Below are positions 1-10,504 of a DNA stretch of 64,000 nucleotides, one piece after another (the first letter of the stretch is position 1; each line of letters begins with the position of its first letter). The stretch is from NCBI GenBank assembly GCA_036927565.1, contig JAYESD010000004.1:70182933-70246932 (forward strand). Direction: 5' to 3'. The notes under the pieces are model-generated. The model was not told the DNA's origin, did not search any database, and was given only the letters and a program-made list of their open reading frames with translations. A program made the translations under genes and the position numbers. Origin of the DNA: Tuctoria greenei. Lineage: Eukaryota; Streptophyta; Magnoliopsida; Poales; Poaceae.

Positions 1-560
1 CCTTAGCATCGAATAATTCAACAAGGTCAGATTTAGTTATGAGCAATGAAAGTGATTTTAACTTAATGACTTGTTGTTTTTTAGATTCTTGTTTTGCTGC
101 TTTGCCATCACGAATTTTAGTCTTCTCAAAATGCACAATTTCAGCAGGAGTCATGGGAAGCAAAGTGATTTTCTTTCCTTTATGCGTGAGAGTATATTTA
201 TTAGTTCTACCATGATGAATAGCGTCTATATCAAATTCCCAAGGGCGACCCAATAAAAGAGAACAAGCATCCATAGGTACGACATCAAAATCAGCAAAAT
301 CATTGTAAGAACCAATTGAAAAGTGTATTCTCGCTGTTTGTGTTACCCAAACCTTACGGCTGTTGTTGAACCATTGAATGTGGTATGGATGAGGGTGTGC
401 TCTACTTGTCAAACCAAGTTTCTTGACGTCGTCCGTGTTCACCAAATTATTGCAGCTACCTCCATCAATTATAGTGTGTACACGACAGTCCTTGAAGACG
501 AGAAACATGTGGAAGAGGTTGTGTCGTTGTAGCTTGTCGCCGGCCTCCACTTTGGAGCTC
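1..560 (-). pseudogene. gypsy retropepsin (aspartic protease) and downstream pol segment, partial
   Basis: Read on the minus strand this stretch encodes the block I-I-D-G-G-S-C-N-N-L-V near 470-500, the active-site region of gypsy proteases of this type (D-G-G in place of D-T/S-G). It is followed by a conserved segment containing M-D-A-C-S-L-L-L-G-R-P-W near 240-280, typical of grass gypsy polyproteins between protease and reverse transcriptase. The frame stays open to the window edge at position 1, so reverse transcriptase should follow outside. It lies downstream of the gag zinc knuckle on the same strand. Confidence 0.75.
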
Positions 561-663
561 AAGGCACGGTGCACAATGATGCTCCTATAGTTCCCCGTCG
601 CTGCTGTACCAAGTACCTCTTCATTGGTATGTTCGTCATTTGGATCTGCAACGTTAGTAGCAA

Positions 664-1823
664 GAGTATATTAATCTTCAACATCTGAAGTACTATCATA
701 CCCGCCATCGTCTCGTTCTATGTATGCTCGTTTGCTCGGGCAATCTCTCATCATGTGACCAAGTCCCTGGCAGCGGTGACACTTAATGTCAGAAGTACGA
801 CTCGTAGAAGGAGTGGACGATGAAGGCTTGAATGATGTCATCTTGCTGCCCTCCGGCACCCGAGAAGGTGGAGCAGTAGTTGTAGTTCATTGGCCGCCAT
901 TCGATGGTGTAGTCATTGCACGGAAAGTCAAAGATGGTGCTGTTTTAGATGGTGTAGACGTCGAACGCGGCGTGAAGTTGCTCCTCGTGGATTGTTGCTG
1001 TTTTTGTTGGCCCTGCAATTCTTTTTCTGCCAACATAGCAAGCTAAAACAATCTATTAATAATATCATATTCCTTGTAATCAACAATATCCTGAATTTCA
1101 CGCCTCAACACCCCATAAAAACAAGCTATTTTATCATCCATGTCCTCTACTACCCCACAATGCAACATACCCTTTTGTAACTCTGGATAATACTCCTCTA
1201 CGGACATGTTACCTTGGTCTAAGTTCTGCAATTTTTTGAAGGTCCCGTTGAAAAGAAGGAGGAACAAATTGAACACGCATAGCTATTTTTAATCTATCCC
1301 ATGTTGGAGGATCAGTTCTAGTTTTAACAAGTTCATTCCACCATTTGATAGCAAAGTCCTTAAACTCACTAGTGGCTTGACGAACTCTATGTTGTTCAGG
1401 AACAAGATGGGCATTAAATTTCTACTCTACTATCATCTCCCAATCAAGATAAGCCTCAACATCATAAGCACCAGAAAAGGAGGGCATAGTAAATTTCACT
1501 TTAGCAAAAGGATCATCATGAGGACGATTATAGTTGTTATGATGATTATTACCTCTCATACCTCGACGATAAAGTGGAAGTATTGGCTGATTGTTGTGAT
1601 CTTCCATATCATCATAAGCATTGTCTTCATGTCTTTCAACGAGAGGCAACCGAGCCTCAAGAGGATTCATCCGAAGAGCAAGGTCATCAAGTTGGCGAGT
1701 CAAGTTTGCCAATGACTCCTCCGTTGATGCGTTGCTTTTGGTAAATATATCTGTCATCACTTTCATCATATCACGTAACTCAACATGTTGAACACATTCA
1801 TCATCATTATTTTCTCCTGCCAT
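664..1823 (-). pseudogene. gypsy gag (capsid/nucleocapsid), frameshifted
   Basis: The likely start is the ATG at 1821-1823, giving M-A-G-E-N-N-D-D-E, followed by a coiled-coil-like segment and an acidic linker. The capsid-type retrotransposon gag segment (Q-G-N-M-S-V-E-E-Y) is at 1043-1276, and a CCHC zinc knuckle C-H-R-C-Q-G-L-G-H-M-M-R-D-C is at about 730-785. The three parts lie in different frames, so at least two frameshifts have broken the gene. The protein would package element RNA into virus-like particles. Confidence 0.8.
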
Positions 1824-1829
1824 GACGGA

Positions 1830-2555
1830 AATTGTTCGTTTACATGGTGTGCCAAATACCATTGTTTCTGATCGTGATGCAAAATTTTAAGTTATTTTTG
1901 GAGAACTTTGTGATATTAATTGAGAACCAAGTTGTTGTTTTTAACTACATGTCACCCACAAACAGATGGACAAATTGAGGTAGTTAATTGTACTTTATCC
2001 ACTATGTTGCGGGTTGTCCTGAAAACAAATTTAACGTTGTGGGAGGAGTGTTTACCACATATATAATTTGCTTACAACAGATCTGTTCACTCCGCTACGA
2101 AGGTAAGTCCATTCCAGATAGTGTATGGTTTCAATCCCCGTGCTCCTATTGATTTACTACCTTTGCCTCCTGAAACTATAAATTTGGATGCTACACAACG
2201 ATCTGAATTCATTCTTAAGATGCATGAATCTACAAAGAAAAATATTGAAAAGATGAATGAGAAGTATAGGATTGCTGGTAGTAAAGGTAGAAAAGAAGTA
2301 AAACTTGAACCGGGCGATTTGGTATGGTTACATTTGAGAAAAGAGTGGTTCCTTGACTTGAGAAAATCTAAACTTATGCCACAGGCTGCTGGTCCTTTTA
2401 AGATTGTTGAAAATATTAATGATAATGCATACAAGCTTGAGTTGCCTCTCAATTTTGGGGTTAGTCCCACATTTAACATTTCAGATTTGCGACCGTACTT
2501 GGGAGAAGAAGATCAACTTAAGTCGAGGACGACTCCAATTCAAGAGGGGGGGTGA
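1830..2555 (+). pseudogene. gypsy integrase, core second half and C-terminal domain
   Basis: The reading begins abruptly inside the catalytic core with T-I-V-S-D-R-D-A-K-F (second catalytic Asp, about 1862-1895) and continues with C-H-P-Q-T-D-G-Q near 1951-1975. The third acidic residue follows in I-E-V-V-N (E, near 1978). The open stretch 2121-2555 holds the C-terminal domain with G-D-L-V-W-L-H-L-R-K and the D-L-R-P-Y-L-G-E-E-D tail. The N-terminal zinc domain and first catalytic Asp are absent because of the rearrangement. The frame stops at 2553, the first bases of the LTR. Confidence 0.85.
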
Positions 2556-3421
2556 TGAGGACATCACAATAGCGGAGATGCACATTGAACTACAAGGACC
2601 AAGCACAAGAGCACAAGCACGGTTAATAAATCAGCAGGTGAACTCGCTGCTAACTTCCTTTGCATGTGAGTTTGAGAATAGATTGATATGTGATGATTTA
2701 ATTGTTATTAGGAATAATGGAGAAGATCAACAAGTGAAGGAAAGAGGCCCTGGGAGCATGGAGAACCATTTGGGACGTCCACAAGTTGATGGAATCAGTT
2801 TACAACTCGGACTTGAGTTCAACTCAGAGTCTAGGAGTAGTCCACCTTAAAACGGATGCCCAGGATGCATACGGACTCCATTTTCGATGTTATACATATG
2901 CACAAAAAGATGAGAAGGTAATCTTTCCAATGGCTCTGGTCCCACCTCTAAATTCCTCTGTAGTGATCAGGAATCGACGAAACAAATCGAGTTCAGATTT
3001 TGTCCAGTGCTGCGCCACCGAATTGGGCCTTTGGGCCTTGTATCCCGTATGAGTCCATTAGGGACGCGTCTAAGAGTGTTTTGGCCAAACCTTAGCCTTT
3101 AAATACTGCAGCTACCAGTCATATTCGGTGGGTTTTGCTTAGATTAATAATATCGCCATTCTACGGTTTGTGAGACCCCAACTTCGTGATTTTAGATCGT
3201 GTCTTCTACGTTCTTGCTTGTGTTCTCAGTTGCACTTGCAGGGATTAGTCTTCTTGGTGAGGTCAAGTGTGTGCAGCACGGTTGATAACCAATGGAGTGG
3301 TGGTGTAGTGATTGCAGGGGTATTCGAGTTTCTCGAGTGCCGTGGATCATCAACATCGAGTTCTCCACCTCAATCGACTTATCTATTATCTTTCAGAAAA
3401 TTGGGCATAAACTACTCATCA
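2553..3421 (+). repeat. 3' LTR of the gypsy element
   Basis: The LTR starts TGATGAG just after a purine run (CAAGAGGGGGGG, polypurine tract, 2541-2552) and ends CTCATCA, a perfect 7-bp inverted terminal repeat. Length is 869 bp. A TATA-like box (TTTAAATA) lies near 3098. Copia LTR sequence follows at once at 3422; the expected 5-bp target duplication on this side is GGTAT (3422-3426), with its partner outside the window. Confidence 0.8.
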
Positions 3422-4102
3422 GGTATGAAATGTTTCGGTTGAATTCAAGTAGTAGTAGGGAGTCCTAGTTGGATTGGAGTTGCCTAAGGGCCGGTTATAT
3501 AAGCAAGGGCGCCAGGGCTCATGGAGAGCATGACTGGCATCTGTCCCTCTTGTGTTCTTTGGTGAATAGAATGTGTAGTCTGTGAGGAGCTTTTGTGTGC
3601 CTTGGTCGTTATGGTTTGTTTGCTTCAAGCTTTTCTAGACGAGTCTCTGCACACCCTGATGTGGTTTGGTATTTCAATTATAACTCGTGCTTTACAGATC
3701 CAATTGTTGTGATTCTTTTTGTGTTGTCTTCACAACAAAATTATCTATCATCTTTGAAAATTGCACGATCATTGGCTTTTACAGTTTGAGTTTCATGAGT
3801 TTCTTTGCACCATTACAGATTTGCTTTTCTTCTATTAGAACAGATTGACCTTTGCTTAGGGTTTTAGCTATAACTTGAGTTTTACTCGACATTTTCAAGT
3901 GATTCTTGTTGTGGTGTCTTTGTGACTTGATTCTGTACAATCTTTACTAGTTTTTCATTGTTGAACATGATTAGATCAGTCGCACACACAACTTTCTCTA
4001 TCAAATTATTTTTCTCTCGAGGGGTTTTGTTGCTTCTACATAAAAGTATTTAATCTACCATTCATCCCCCTCTTGTAGATTTTCACTTGCTCTTCGATCC
4101 TT
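3422..4102 (+). repeat. 5' LTR (3' part only) of the SIRE-type copia
   Basis: This aligns by eye with 11566-12240 of the 3' LTR: both carry TCGGTTGAAT, AGTCCTAGTTGGATTGGAGT and the TATA box GGTTATATAAGCAAGG (3495-3510 and 11636-11651). Both end near TGCTCTTCGATCCT. The similarity starts at the gypsy boundary at 3422, which shows that gypsy inserted into this LTR. No convincing primer binding site follows. Confidence 0.8.
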
Positions 4103-4145
4103 GTGATCTAATCTCTTTGATTTGCATGTTTTTTTGCTAATCAAT

Positions 4146-6297
4146 ATGGAGAAATACTCCTCAAAACATTGTGCATTTGATGGCATTGATTTTTAGGTTT
4201 GGATGGCTTGTATGGAGGCTTACATATAGGCACAGGCTTCATCATATGGGAAAAGGTGTATAATTCCTTCAATGTGCCGCTAAACGATCAAGTAATGGCT
4301 GCCAACATAAAAGATGTGGACAACAACAACAAGACAAGAAATCTGATAATCCAAGGATTGACTCAAAGCGACATTGATCATGTTGCACACCTCCGATCTA
4401 CGTACGGTGTATGGAAAGCACTGTGTGATTATCATGAAGGATCCAACACTATACAAGAGATAAGACAAGATATATTCAAGAAAGAGTACATGCGTTTTGA
4501 GATGCAACCTGGTGAGTCGAGTGATGACTTTTTTCTCGCTTTAATAAAATTCTCGGTAACTTGCGTAGTGTTAATGTAAATTATTCAGATGTGGAGAATG
4601 CTAGGCAATTATTAAGTGCATTAGACATGTCAATTTGGTATATGAAAGCCACATCTATTGGTGAATCAACTTTCATGAGTACACTTATCTTATATGTACT
4701 ATATTCGAAGTTAAAAACTCATGAACTTGACATTCTATCACGTAGAAACCCAAACAAGTCTCTTGCATTTATTTCACAATGTCACATGCCTAGTTTTTGC
4801 CAAGCTTCATCATGTGGCACACTTGCTTTGCTTTCTATTCTAACCGTTGAATAGATTGAGGAGTTTCTAGAAGAGACGATTACACTTCTCTCTACTTAGT
4901 TCTCGAAAGCATTGCAAAATGTGAGAACCAAAAGGAGAGGAAGTGGTGATTCACTAGATGCTTTGAATGCGGTAAGATAGGACATTTTCGTACAGATTGC
5001 CCTAACCTTCTAGGTCCTACTTCTGGTGATGAAAAGCATTCTAAGTTCAAGCCCTCCTCTGCAAACAACAACAAGAAAAAGAGGAATTCATCAGTGCAGA
5101 AAATGATGCACAGTTTACTCTCAGCACTTCAAGAGTATAGCTCAAGCGATGTGAAATAAGGGAGTGAAGAATACGAAGACACCTTGACAAATATGTGCTT
5201 TATGGCGAGCAACTCAAGCTAAAGCATGGAGGAGGCCAAACTAAACATCGACAATGATGAGGTATGTCCCTCATATGAAGAATTGTGTGATGCTATTTCT
5301 CGTGCCACTAAAAAGGACAAAAAACTAAGGAGCAATGCTGCTAAAATTGAATCACAAGAATATGAAATTGATTGACTAAAATCCTTAATTTCAAGTGATG
5401 ATTCTTGTTCTTCTCGTGAATGAAACATGAACAATTTTCCTCTTTAATAAGTGTGCACACCTCCACACTTGATAAACTTGAGCTTGAAAATGAAAGGAAT
5501 ATAAGAAAGATGCTAGTTGTTCTACAATTGATTTGCATTGTTCTAACTGTGATGATCTTAATAATAAATTACATGATGTCACAAATGAGATTTCTGCCTT
5601 GAGCAATGCTTTATGTACTCATGAAGTTAATTCTTGTTCAAATAGCAAACTAAAAGCAAAAACTTCATGTGAAAACTGTCTGGATCTATCCGAAAAACTT
5701 GATGGCATGCATAGAACACTAGAGCGGTTTTGTAGTGCAAATAAGAACCTAAATTTGCCGCTGAATTCATCCAAGTCTTGCAATGATGAAACTGGTTTAG
5801 GTTATGATTCTCATGCTCATGCTAATGTACATCCACCTAAGGTTGTAAAGTCACTAGGGAGTGGTTTGATTCAAACAGTTCGTAAAAAAAAAAAAGGAGG
5901 TGGTTTTTAGGTCAGCAGGGATGTTGTCTCATTCGAGTGCTAACAAACACGTTGATTGCTCGTCAAGACATGAAATCATTGTACCTATTGTGGTAGAGAT
6001 GGTCATGTCATAGATATTTGTTATAGACTAGCTAAACAATATAAAAAGGAAAGAATGATGGCTAGATCATACAACAGCCAAGAAAATTTTGTTGCATGTG
6101 CTGAACCAAAATTTAGAATAATACAACCTGCTGCAATGAGTCAAAACATGCAAATTGCTCCCAGACCTACTATTTTTTGTGCTGCACATAACTCAACTCT
6201 TAGGTCAGTAGTTGGTACAATGATTCTCAAACTTTGGCTTAAAAACATCTTATACTTTCTCAATTTTCGTGTGTTATTCTTGATGGACATCGTGTGA
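4146..6297 (+). pseudogene. copia gag with two zinc knuckles, broken
   Basis: The likely start is ATG 4146 (M-E-K-Y-S-S). A frame change near 4220 leads into the capsid domain 4199-4579 (including I-I-Q-G-L-T-Q-S-D-I-D-H-V). The first CCHC knuckle C-F-E-C-G-K-I-G-H-F-R-T-D-C is at 4959-5000. A Cys-containing coil segment (C-E-N-C-L-D-L-S-E-K-L-D-G-M-H) follows at 5668-5720. A second knuckle C-T-Y-C-G-R-D-G-H-V-I-D-I-C is at 5980-6021. This layout matches SIRE/Maximus gag. Multiple frameshifts and stops make it non-functional. Confidence 0.8.
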
Positions 6298-6384
6298 ATC
6301 GGTACTGGATTCTATAATGCCTTTTTACTAACCCCAGTATTGAGTCGTCGACGTATTGTGCTGCCATGTAGGTCACACACTTGA

Positions 6385-6450
6385 GGAAGGAGAACATTTG
6401 TCTTGTGGACTCAGGATGCTCATGCCACATGACTAGTCACAAATAATGGT
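6385..6450 (+). pseudogene. copia protease active-site remnant
   Basis: The segment reads L-V-D-S-G-C-S-C-H-M-T, with the D-S-G catalytic triplet at 6408-6416, as in copia retropepsins. A TAA follows shortly after, and a CT dinucleotide run (about 6453-6472) disrupts the next stretch. It lies between gag and the GAG-pre-integrase domain, the expected place. Confidence 0.7.
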
Positions 6451-6702
6451 TCTCCTCTCTCTCTCTCTCTCTGTCCCTGTCTTGTGTGTCCAAGTAGAAG
6501 ATGATAGCTTTGCTAATAGACTATCTACTCCTATAATTGCTACGGGCTTGGTTTGAGTTAATAATCACTACACTTTGAAAGATGTGGCACTTGTTAAAAA
6601 CTTGAAATACAACTTGCTTTCTGTTTCAGAATTGCTATACAAAATATAGAGGTTAGTTTTACTAAAAATTGCTGCAAAGTTGTAGATTCAAAAGGTGAGC
6701 TT

Positions 6703-7725
6703 ATGTTTAACATGTCTTGGTTTGGAAGAGTTTTTAGAGCTGATTTTGATATGTCAACATCTAAGCATAGTTGTCTAGTTGCAATTGATTTAAAGAACTT
6801 ATATTTTTGGCATCGTAGACTTGGTCACGTAGGCTTTGATCATCTCACACGTGTTAGTGGTCTTGATCGCATGTGTGGGCTGCCTAAGCTTAAAGGGGAC
6901 AACAATATTGTGTGTTCTTCTTGTACACATTCTAAGATGCTTGAAAATACACATGCTACATTGACAATGATGATGACAATAGAATCGGGACAACTTTTAG
7001 ACCTTGACACTGTAGGTCTTTCACTTGTTCAATCTTTGAAGGTAAATGGTATGTGCTTGTAATTATTGATGGTTATTCTAGATACTCTTGGGTTTACTTT
7101 ATTACATCTAAAAACGAAGCTTTTAGTCACTTTAGAAGTTTAGTTCATAGACTTGCACTTGATCACCCAAGATCTTAACAAGAAATTGGATGTGATAATG
7201 GAACCGAATTTAAAAAACAATCATTTGATAACTTTTTTGCTGAAAAAGGAATAGATCATCAATTTTCTTCACCATATGTACCTCAACAAAATGGTGTTGT
7301 AGAGAGAAAAAACATAAGCTGATTGAGATGGCTAGGACTATGCTTGATGGACATCAAACTCCCAGGAAATTTTGGGCAGCTGCAATTGCGATAGCTTGTT
7401 ATGTCTCAAACCGGGTTTTCTTAAGAGCTAAGCTAGGAAAAACACCATGTTTCAGTTTGAGCATAGGCCTAGTGTAACACACTTTAGAGTGTTGGCTGCA
7501 AATGCTTTGTGAAGAAACATGGTTATAATGATCAAATTTGAAGCAAGATCTATTGATGGTATGTTTCTTGGTTATCCATCTCATACTAGAGGCTATCGTG
7601 TGCTTTTGCTTGACACTAAAAAGATTATGGAGACTTGTAGGTGTCTGTTGATGAAGCAAGTCCAGGTAATACCTTTAGTATTGCAGGTCAATATGCATAT
7701 CCGTAGGGGGGAGCATTTTTGTTGA
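6703..7725 (+). pseudogene. copia GAG-pre-integrase and integrase core, broken
   Basis: The HHCC zinc domain is visible as W-H-R-R-L-G-H-V-G-F-D-H-L at 6808-6846 and C-S-S-C-T-H at about 6916-6933. The core then reads in shifted frames: V-I-I-D-G-Y-S-R-Y-S-W near 7060-7090, G-C-D-N-G-T-E-F near 7190-7210, and Q-Q-N-G-V-V-E-R-K-N near 7285-7312. These correspond to the D, D and E of the DDE triad. Frameshifts at several points prevent a continuous protein. Confidence 0.8.
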
Positions 7726-8049
7726 AGATGAAGAAAGAGCAGAGTTGCTGCCCGAAATTTTAGAAGTAAACAATGCCGTTCCTAATCCTGATTTTGCTCC
7801 ACAACTAGCTTCAACATTCAATACTGCTAGTCCGGATCATCCTCAAATCACAAGTTCTTTAGTTTGTGGTGAACATGAAGTAGACAAATCTGTGAAGTGT
7901 TTACTCCCCTCTACATCCACAAATTTCATCCTCCAAACAGATTATTGGAAGCTTTCACGAATGACTCACACAGTCCACGTTTTGCGATCCAAACTATCAT
8001 GCTCATTCTTCTATTGTTGCTTATTTTGAACCAAAAAACGTATCGCATG

Positions 8050-8930
8050 CACTCACTAATGAAAATTGGATCATTGTCATGCAAGAAGAGTTAGAATATT
8101 TTGAAGGAAATAAAGTTTGGAAACTTGTAGCTCCATCTCATGGTCACACATTGATATGAACTAAATTGGTGCTTAAAAAACATATAAAGTGGTAACGGTG
8201 TTGTGATTAGGAATAAAGGTAGGTTGGTTGCTCAAGGTTTCACACAAGTTGAAGGTCTAAATTTTGATGAAACTTTTGCTCCTGATGCTAGATTACAAGA
8301 CATAACAACTTTTTCAGTGTTTGCTACATCTAAAGGTTTCAAGTTATATAAAATGGATGTTAAAAGTGCTTTTCTTAATGAGTACATAGATGAGGAGGTT
8401 TATGTCAAGCAACCACCAGGTTTTAAACATTTAGATTATCCTAATCATGTTTACAAACTGTCCAAAGCCTTGTATGGTCTCAAACAAGCCCCTAGAACAT
8501 GGTATGATAGGTTAAAAATATTTTTACTTGAAAAAGGGTTTACCATGGGCAAGGTAGATAAAACTCTTTTTTGAACTTAAGCATGACAATGAGTCACTAT
8601 TCATTCAAGTGTATGTGGATAATATTATCTTTGGTTGTACTTCTCACGATCTCGTGTCCAAATTTTCAGCTATGATGAGTTTAAAGTTTGAGATGAGTAT
8701 GATCGGGGAACTCACGTACTTTTTGAGGTTGCAAATCAAGCAAACTAAGGAGGGAACCTTTGTGCATCAAACAAGTATACAAAAGACCTTCGTAGACGTT
8801 TCAACATGGAAAACAGCAAGCCTATTCGGACATCAATGGCAACAACGGCAACACTTGAACTTGATGGAGATGGTGAACCCGTTGATCAAAAGGAATATAG
8901 GGGCATGATCGGGTCACTTTTGTACCTCAC
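8050..8930 (+). pseudogene. copia reverse transcriptase, broken
   Basis: The best open part is 8203-8574, with G-R-L-V-A-Q-G-F-T-Q, K-M-D-V-K-S-A-F-L-N and L-Y-G-L-K-Q-A-P-R-T-W, all conserved in copia reverse transcriptase. The catalytic box follows at about 8610 as V-Y-V-D-N, where Y-V-D-D is canonical, so one catalytic Asp is lost. A stop at 8572 and frame changes separate the pieces. Confidence 0.85.
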
Positions 8931-9602
8931 AGCATCAAGACCAGATGTACAATTCAGCATATGTCTTTGTGCATGATTCCATGCTTCCCCACGTGCATCA
9001 CGTCATCAGGCCGTCAAAAGGATTCTTAAATATTTACATGGAAGTCAAGAATTTGGCATTTTTCTTCCTTCTTCCTCAATTGTTACTTTGAAAGCTTTTT
9101 CAGATGGTGATTTTGGGGGTTGTAAAAGTGATAGGAAAAGTACTTCGCGTACTTGTCATTTTCTTGGCAACTCACTTGTAGCTTGGTCCTCTAGAAAAAC
9201 AAAATCCAGGTTCACAATCCAAGACCACATCGGGAATATGTAGGTACTAAGAGTGCTTGCTCATAAATTCTTTGGAGTGTTCAAACACTTAAGGACTATG
9301 GAATTGATATAAATAGTGTTACACTATTTTATGACAACACTAGTCCTATTTGCATCGCTAAAAACCTCGTGCAACATTCTAGAACAAAGCACATTGATAT
9401 TAGGTATCACTTTCTCCGTGATAATATTGAAAAAGAAAACATTGTGCTTCATCATTTAGATATCGAACAACAATTGGCTGGCATTTTTACAAAACCTCTG
9501 GATTTAACTCATTTCTCTTTCATTCGAAGTGGAATAGGGGTTATGCATACTCATGAATTAAATGTGAGGGGAAATTTTACAACTTGGGAAGTCTATGTGT
9601 GA
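8931..9602 (+). pseudogene. copia RNase H, broken
   Basis: After the reverse transcriptase connection (A-S-R-P-D-V-Q-F-S-I-C near 8935) the RNase H domain shows F-S-D-G-D-F-G-G-C-K near 9095-9125. The terminal block at 9369-9602 includes S-R-T-K-H-I-D-I-R-Y-H-F-L-R-D and I-F-T-K-P-L, the standard end of copia pol. Several frame changes occur between these blocks. Confidence 0.8.
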
Positions 9603-10504
9603 AGATGAAATTAAAAGATAATATGAGCATAAGTGTTTCATACATATATGACTTTGTGATGCTTTTTACATGTCGAAAGTTCATGTTACTTGTGTCATAT
9701 ATTTTGTAGTTTTTGTCATGACTAGTAATTCGAACTTTCTTGTTGTTTTGAACTTGTTGCATGCTCACAAGTGCTTTAATAATTAATCGATCAATATGCT
9801 ACAAAGTTGAGCTCTTTATGATCAAATGAAAAATCAAGAATGATCAAAACAATATGCATGCATCGCACTTCTTCCTTTGACATTGCTTATAATTGAACAT
9901 GGATATGAACTTGGAAGGAGTGGTGTATGACTAAAACCATGTTTTAAAGCTTATGGTTGTCAAATGGCGTATGCTTGGCTTGGTTGATTAGAACAAGGCG
10001 GATGCTGCAGATAATCTTTAGCTAAGTTCATATGATTTAAAATATGTGATTTAAAAGTTAATAAAAATAGCAACATGTGTAATGCTTTCATGTTTTGAAA
10101 TAGTTGAGGCCCCGAACATGGCTTGCTTAAATCGGAATTACATTTGATCTCCAGCATGGCTTAACTACTTTATGTATTTCATTAATGTGATAGTGTAAGT
10201 TACTTGATAGTATGACTTGGATGAGCATTGTTTTATACGTATATATCATATTATGCTCATAAACAATTAAAATTTCTCTTTTAAACCTTGTTGAATACAT
10301 TGTCAAAGGAAGAGAAATAGGAGAAATATGGTTTAGGGGGATTTCATTCTTTCATCTTTAGGGGGAGAATTTTTGTATCTTTCTCATTTCATTTTTCTGT
10401 TTTCTCAAGGGGCAGAAATTTTCTATTTGTCAAAACTTTTCATGTTAATGAGCCATTGTTTGGATACTAGATGGTGTTTCCAACACATTCATCAAGGGAG
10501 AGAT
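9603..10504 (+). other. 3' untranslated region of the SIRE-type copia and polypurine tract
   Basis: This AT-rich stretch has no recognizable coding. It ends in G-rich purine runs, including TTTAGGGGGAGAA near 10360 and AAGGGAGAGAT just before the 3' LTR, suited to prime plus-strand synthesis. Confidence 0.55.

Larger units (their letters stand above)
1..3421. mobile_element. Ty3/gypsy retrotransposon with its internal region inverted (left part outside window)
   Basis: Two halves of one element type face each other. From 1823 leftwards the minus strand carries gag and protease; from about 1830 rightwards the plus strand carries the second half of integrase, then an LTR at 2553-3421. An inversion between the gag start and the middle of integrase explains this order, since only a few bases separate the gag ATG from integrase sequence. 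The insertion lies in the 5' LTR of a copia element, whose sequence resumes directly at 3422. The integrase end and LTR start resemble the CRM (centromeric chromovirus) group by my recollection of that family; lineage is uncertain. Two separate elements joined end to end would be an alternative. Confidence 0.75.

Noticed and set aside
1..3421. Autointegration as cause of the gypsy inversion
   Set aside because: Self-integration would leave an LTR end at the junction, but the junction joins the gag start to integrase without LTR bases.
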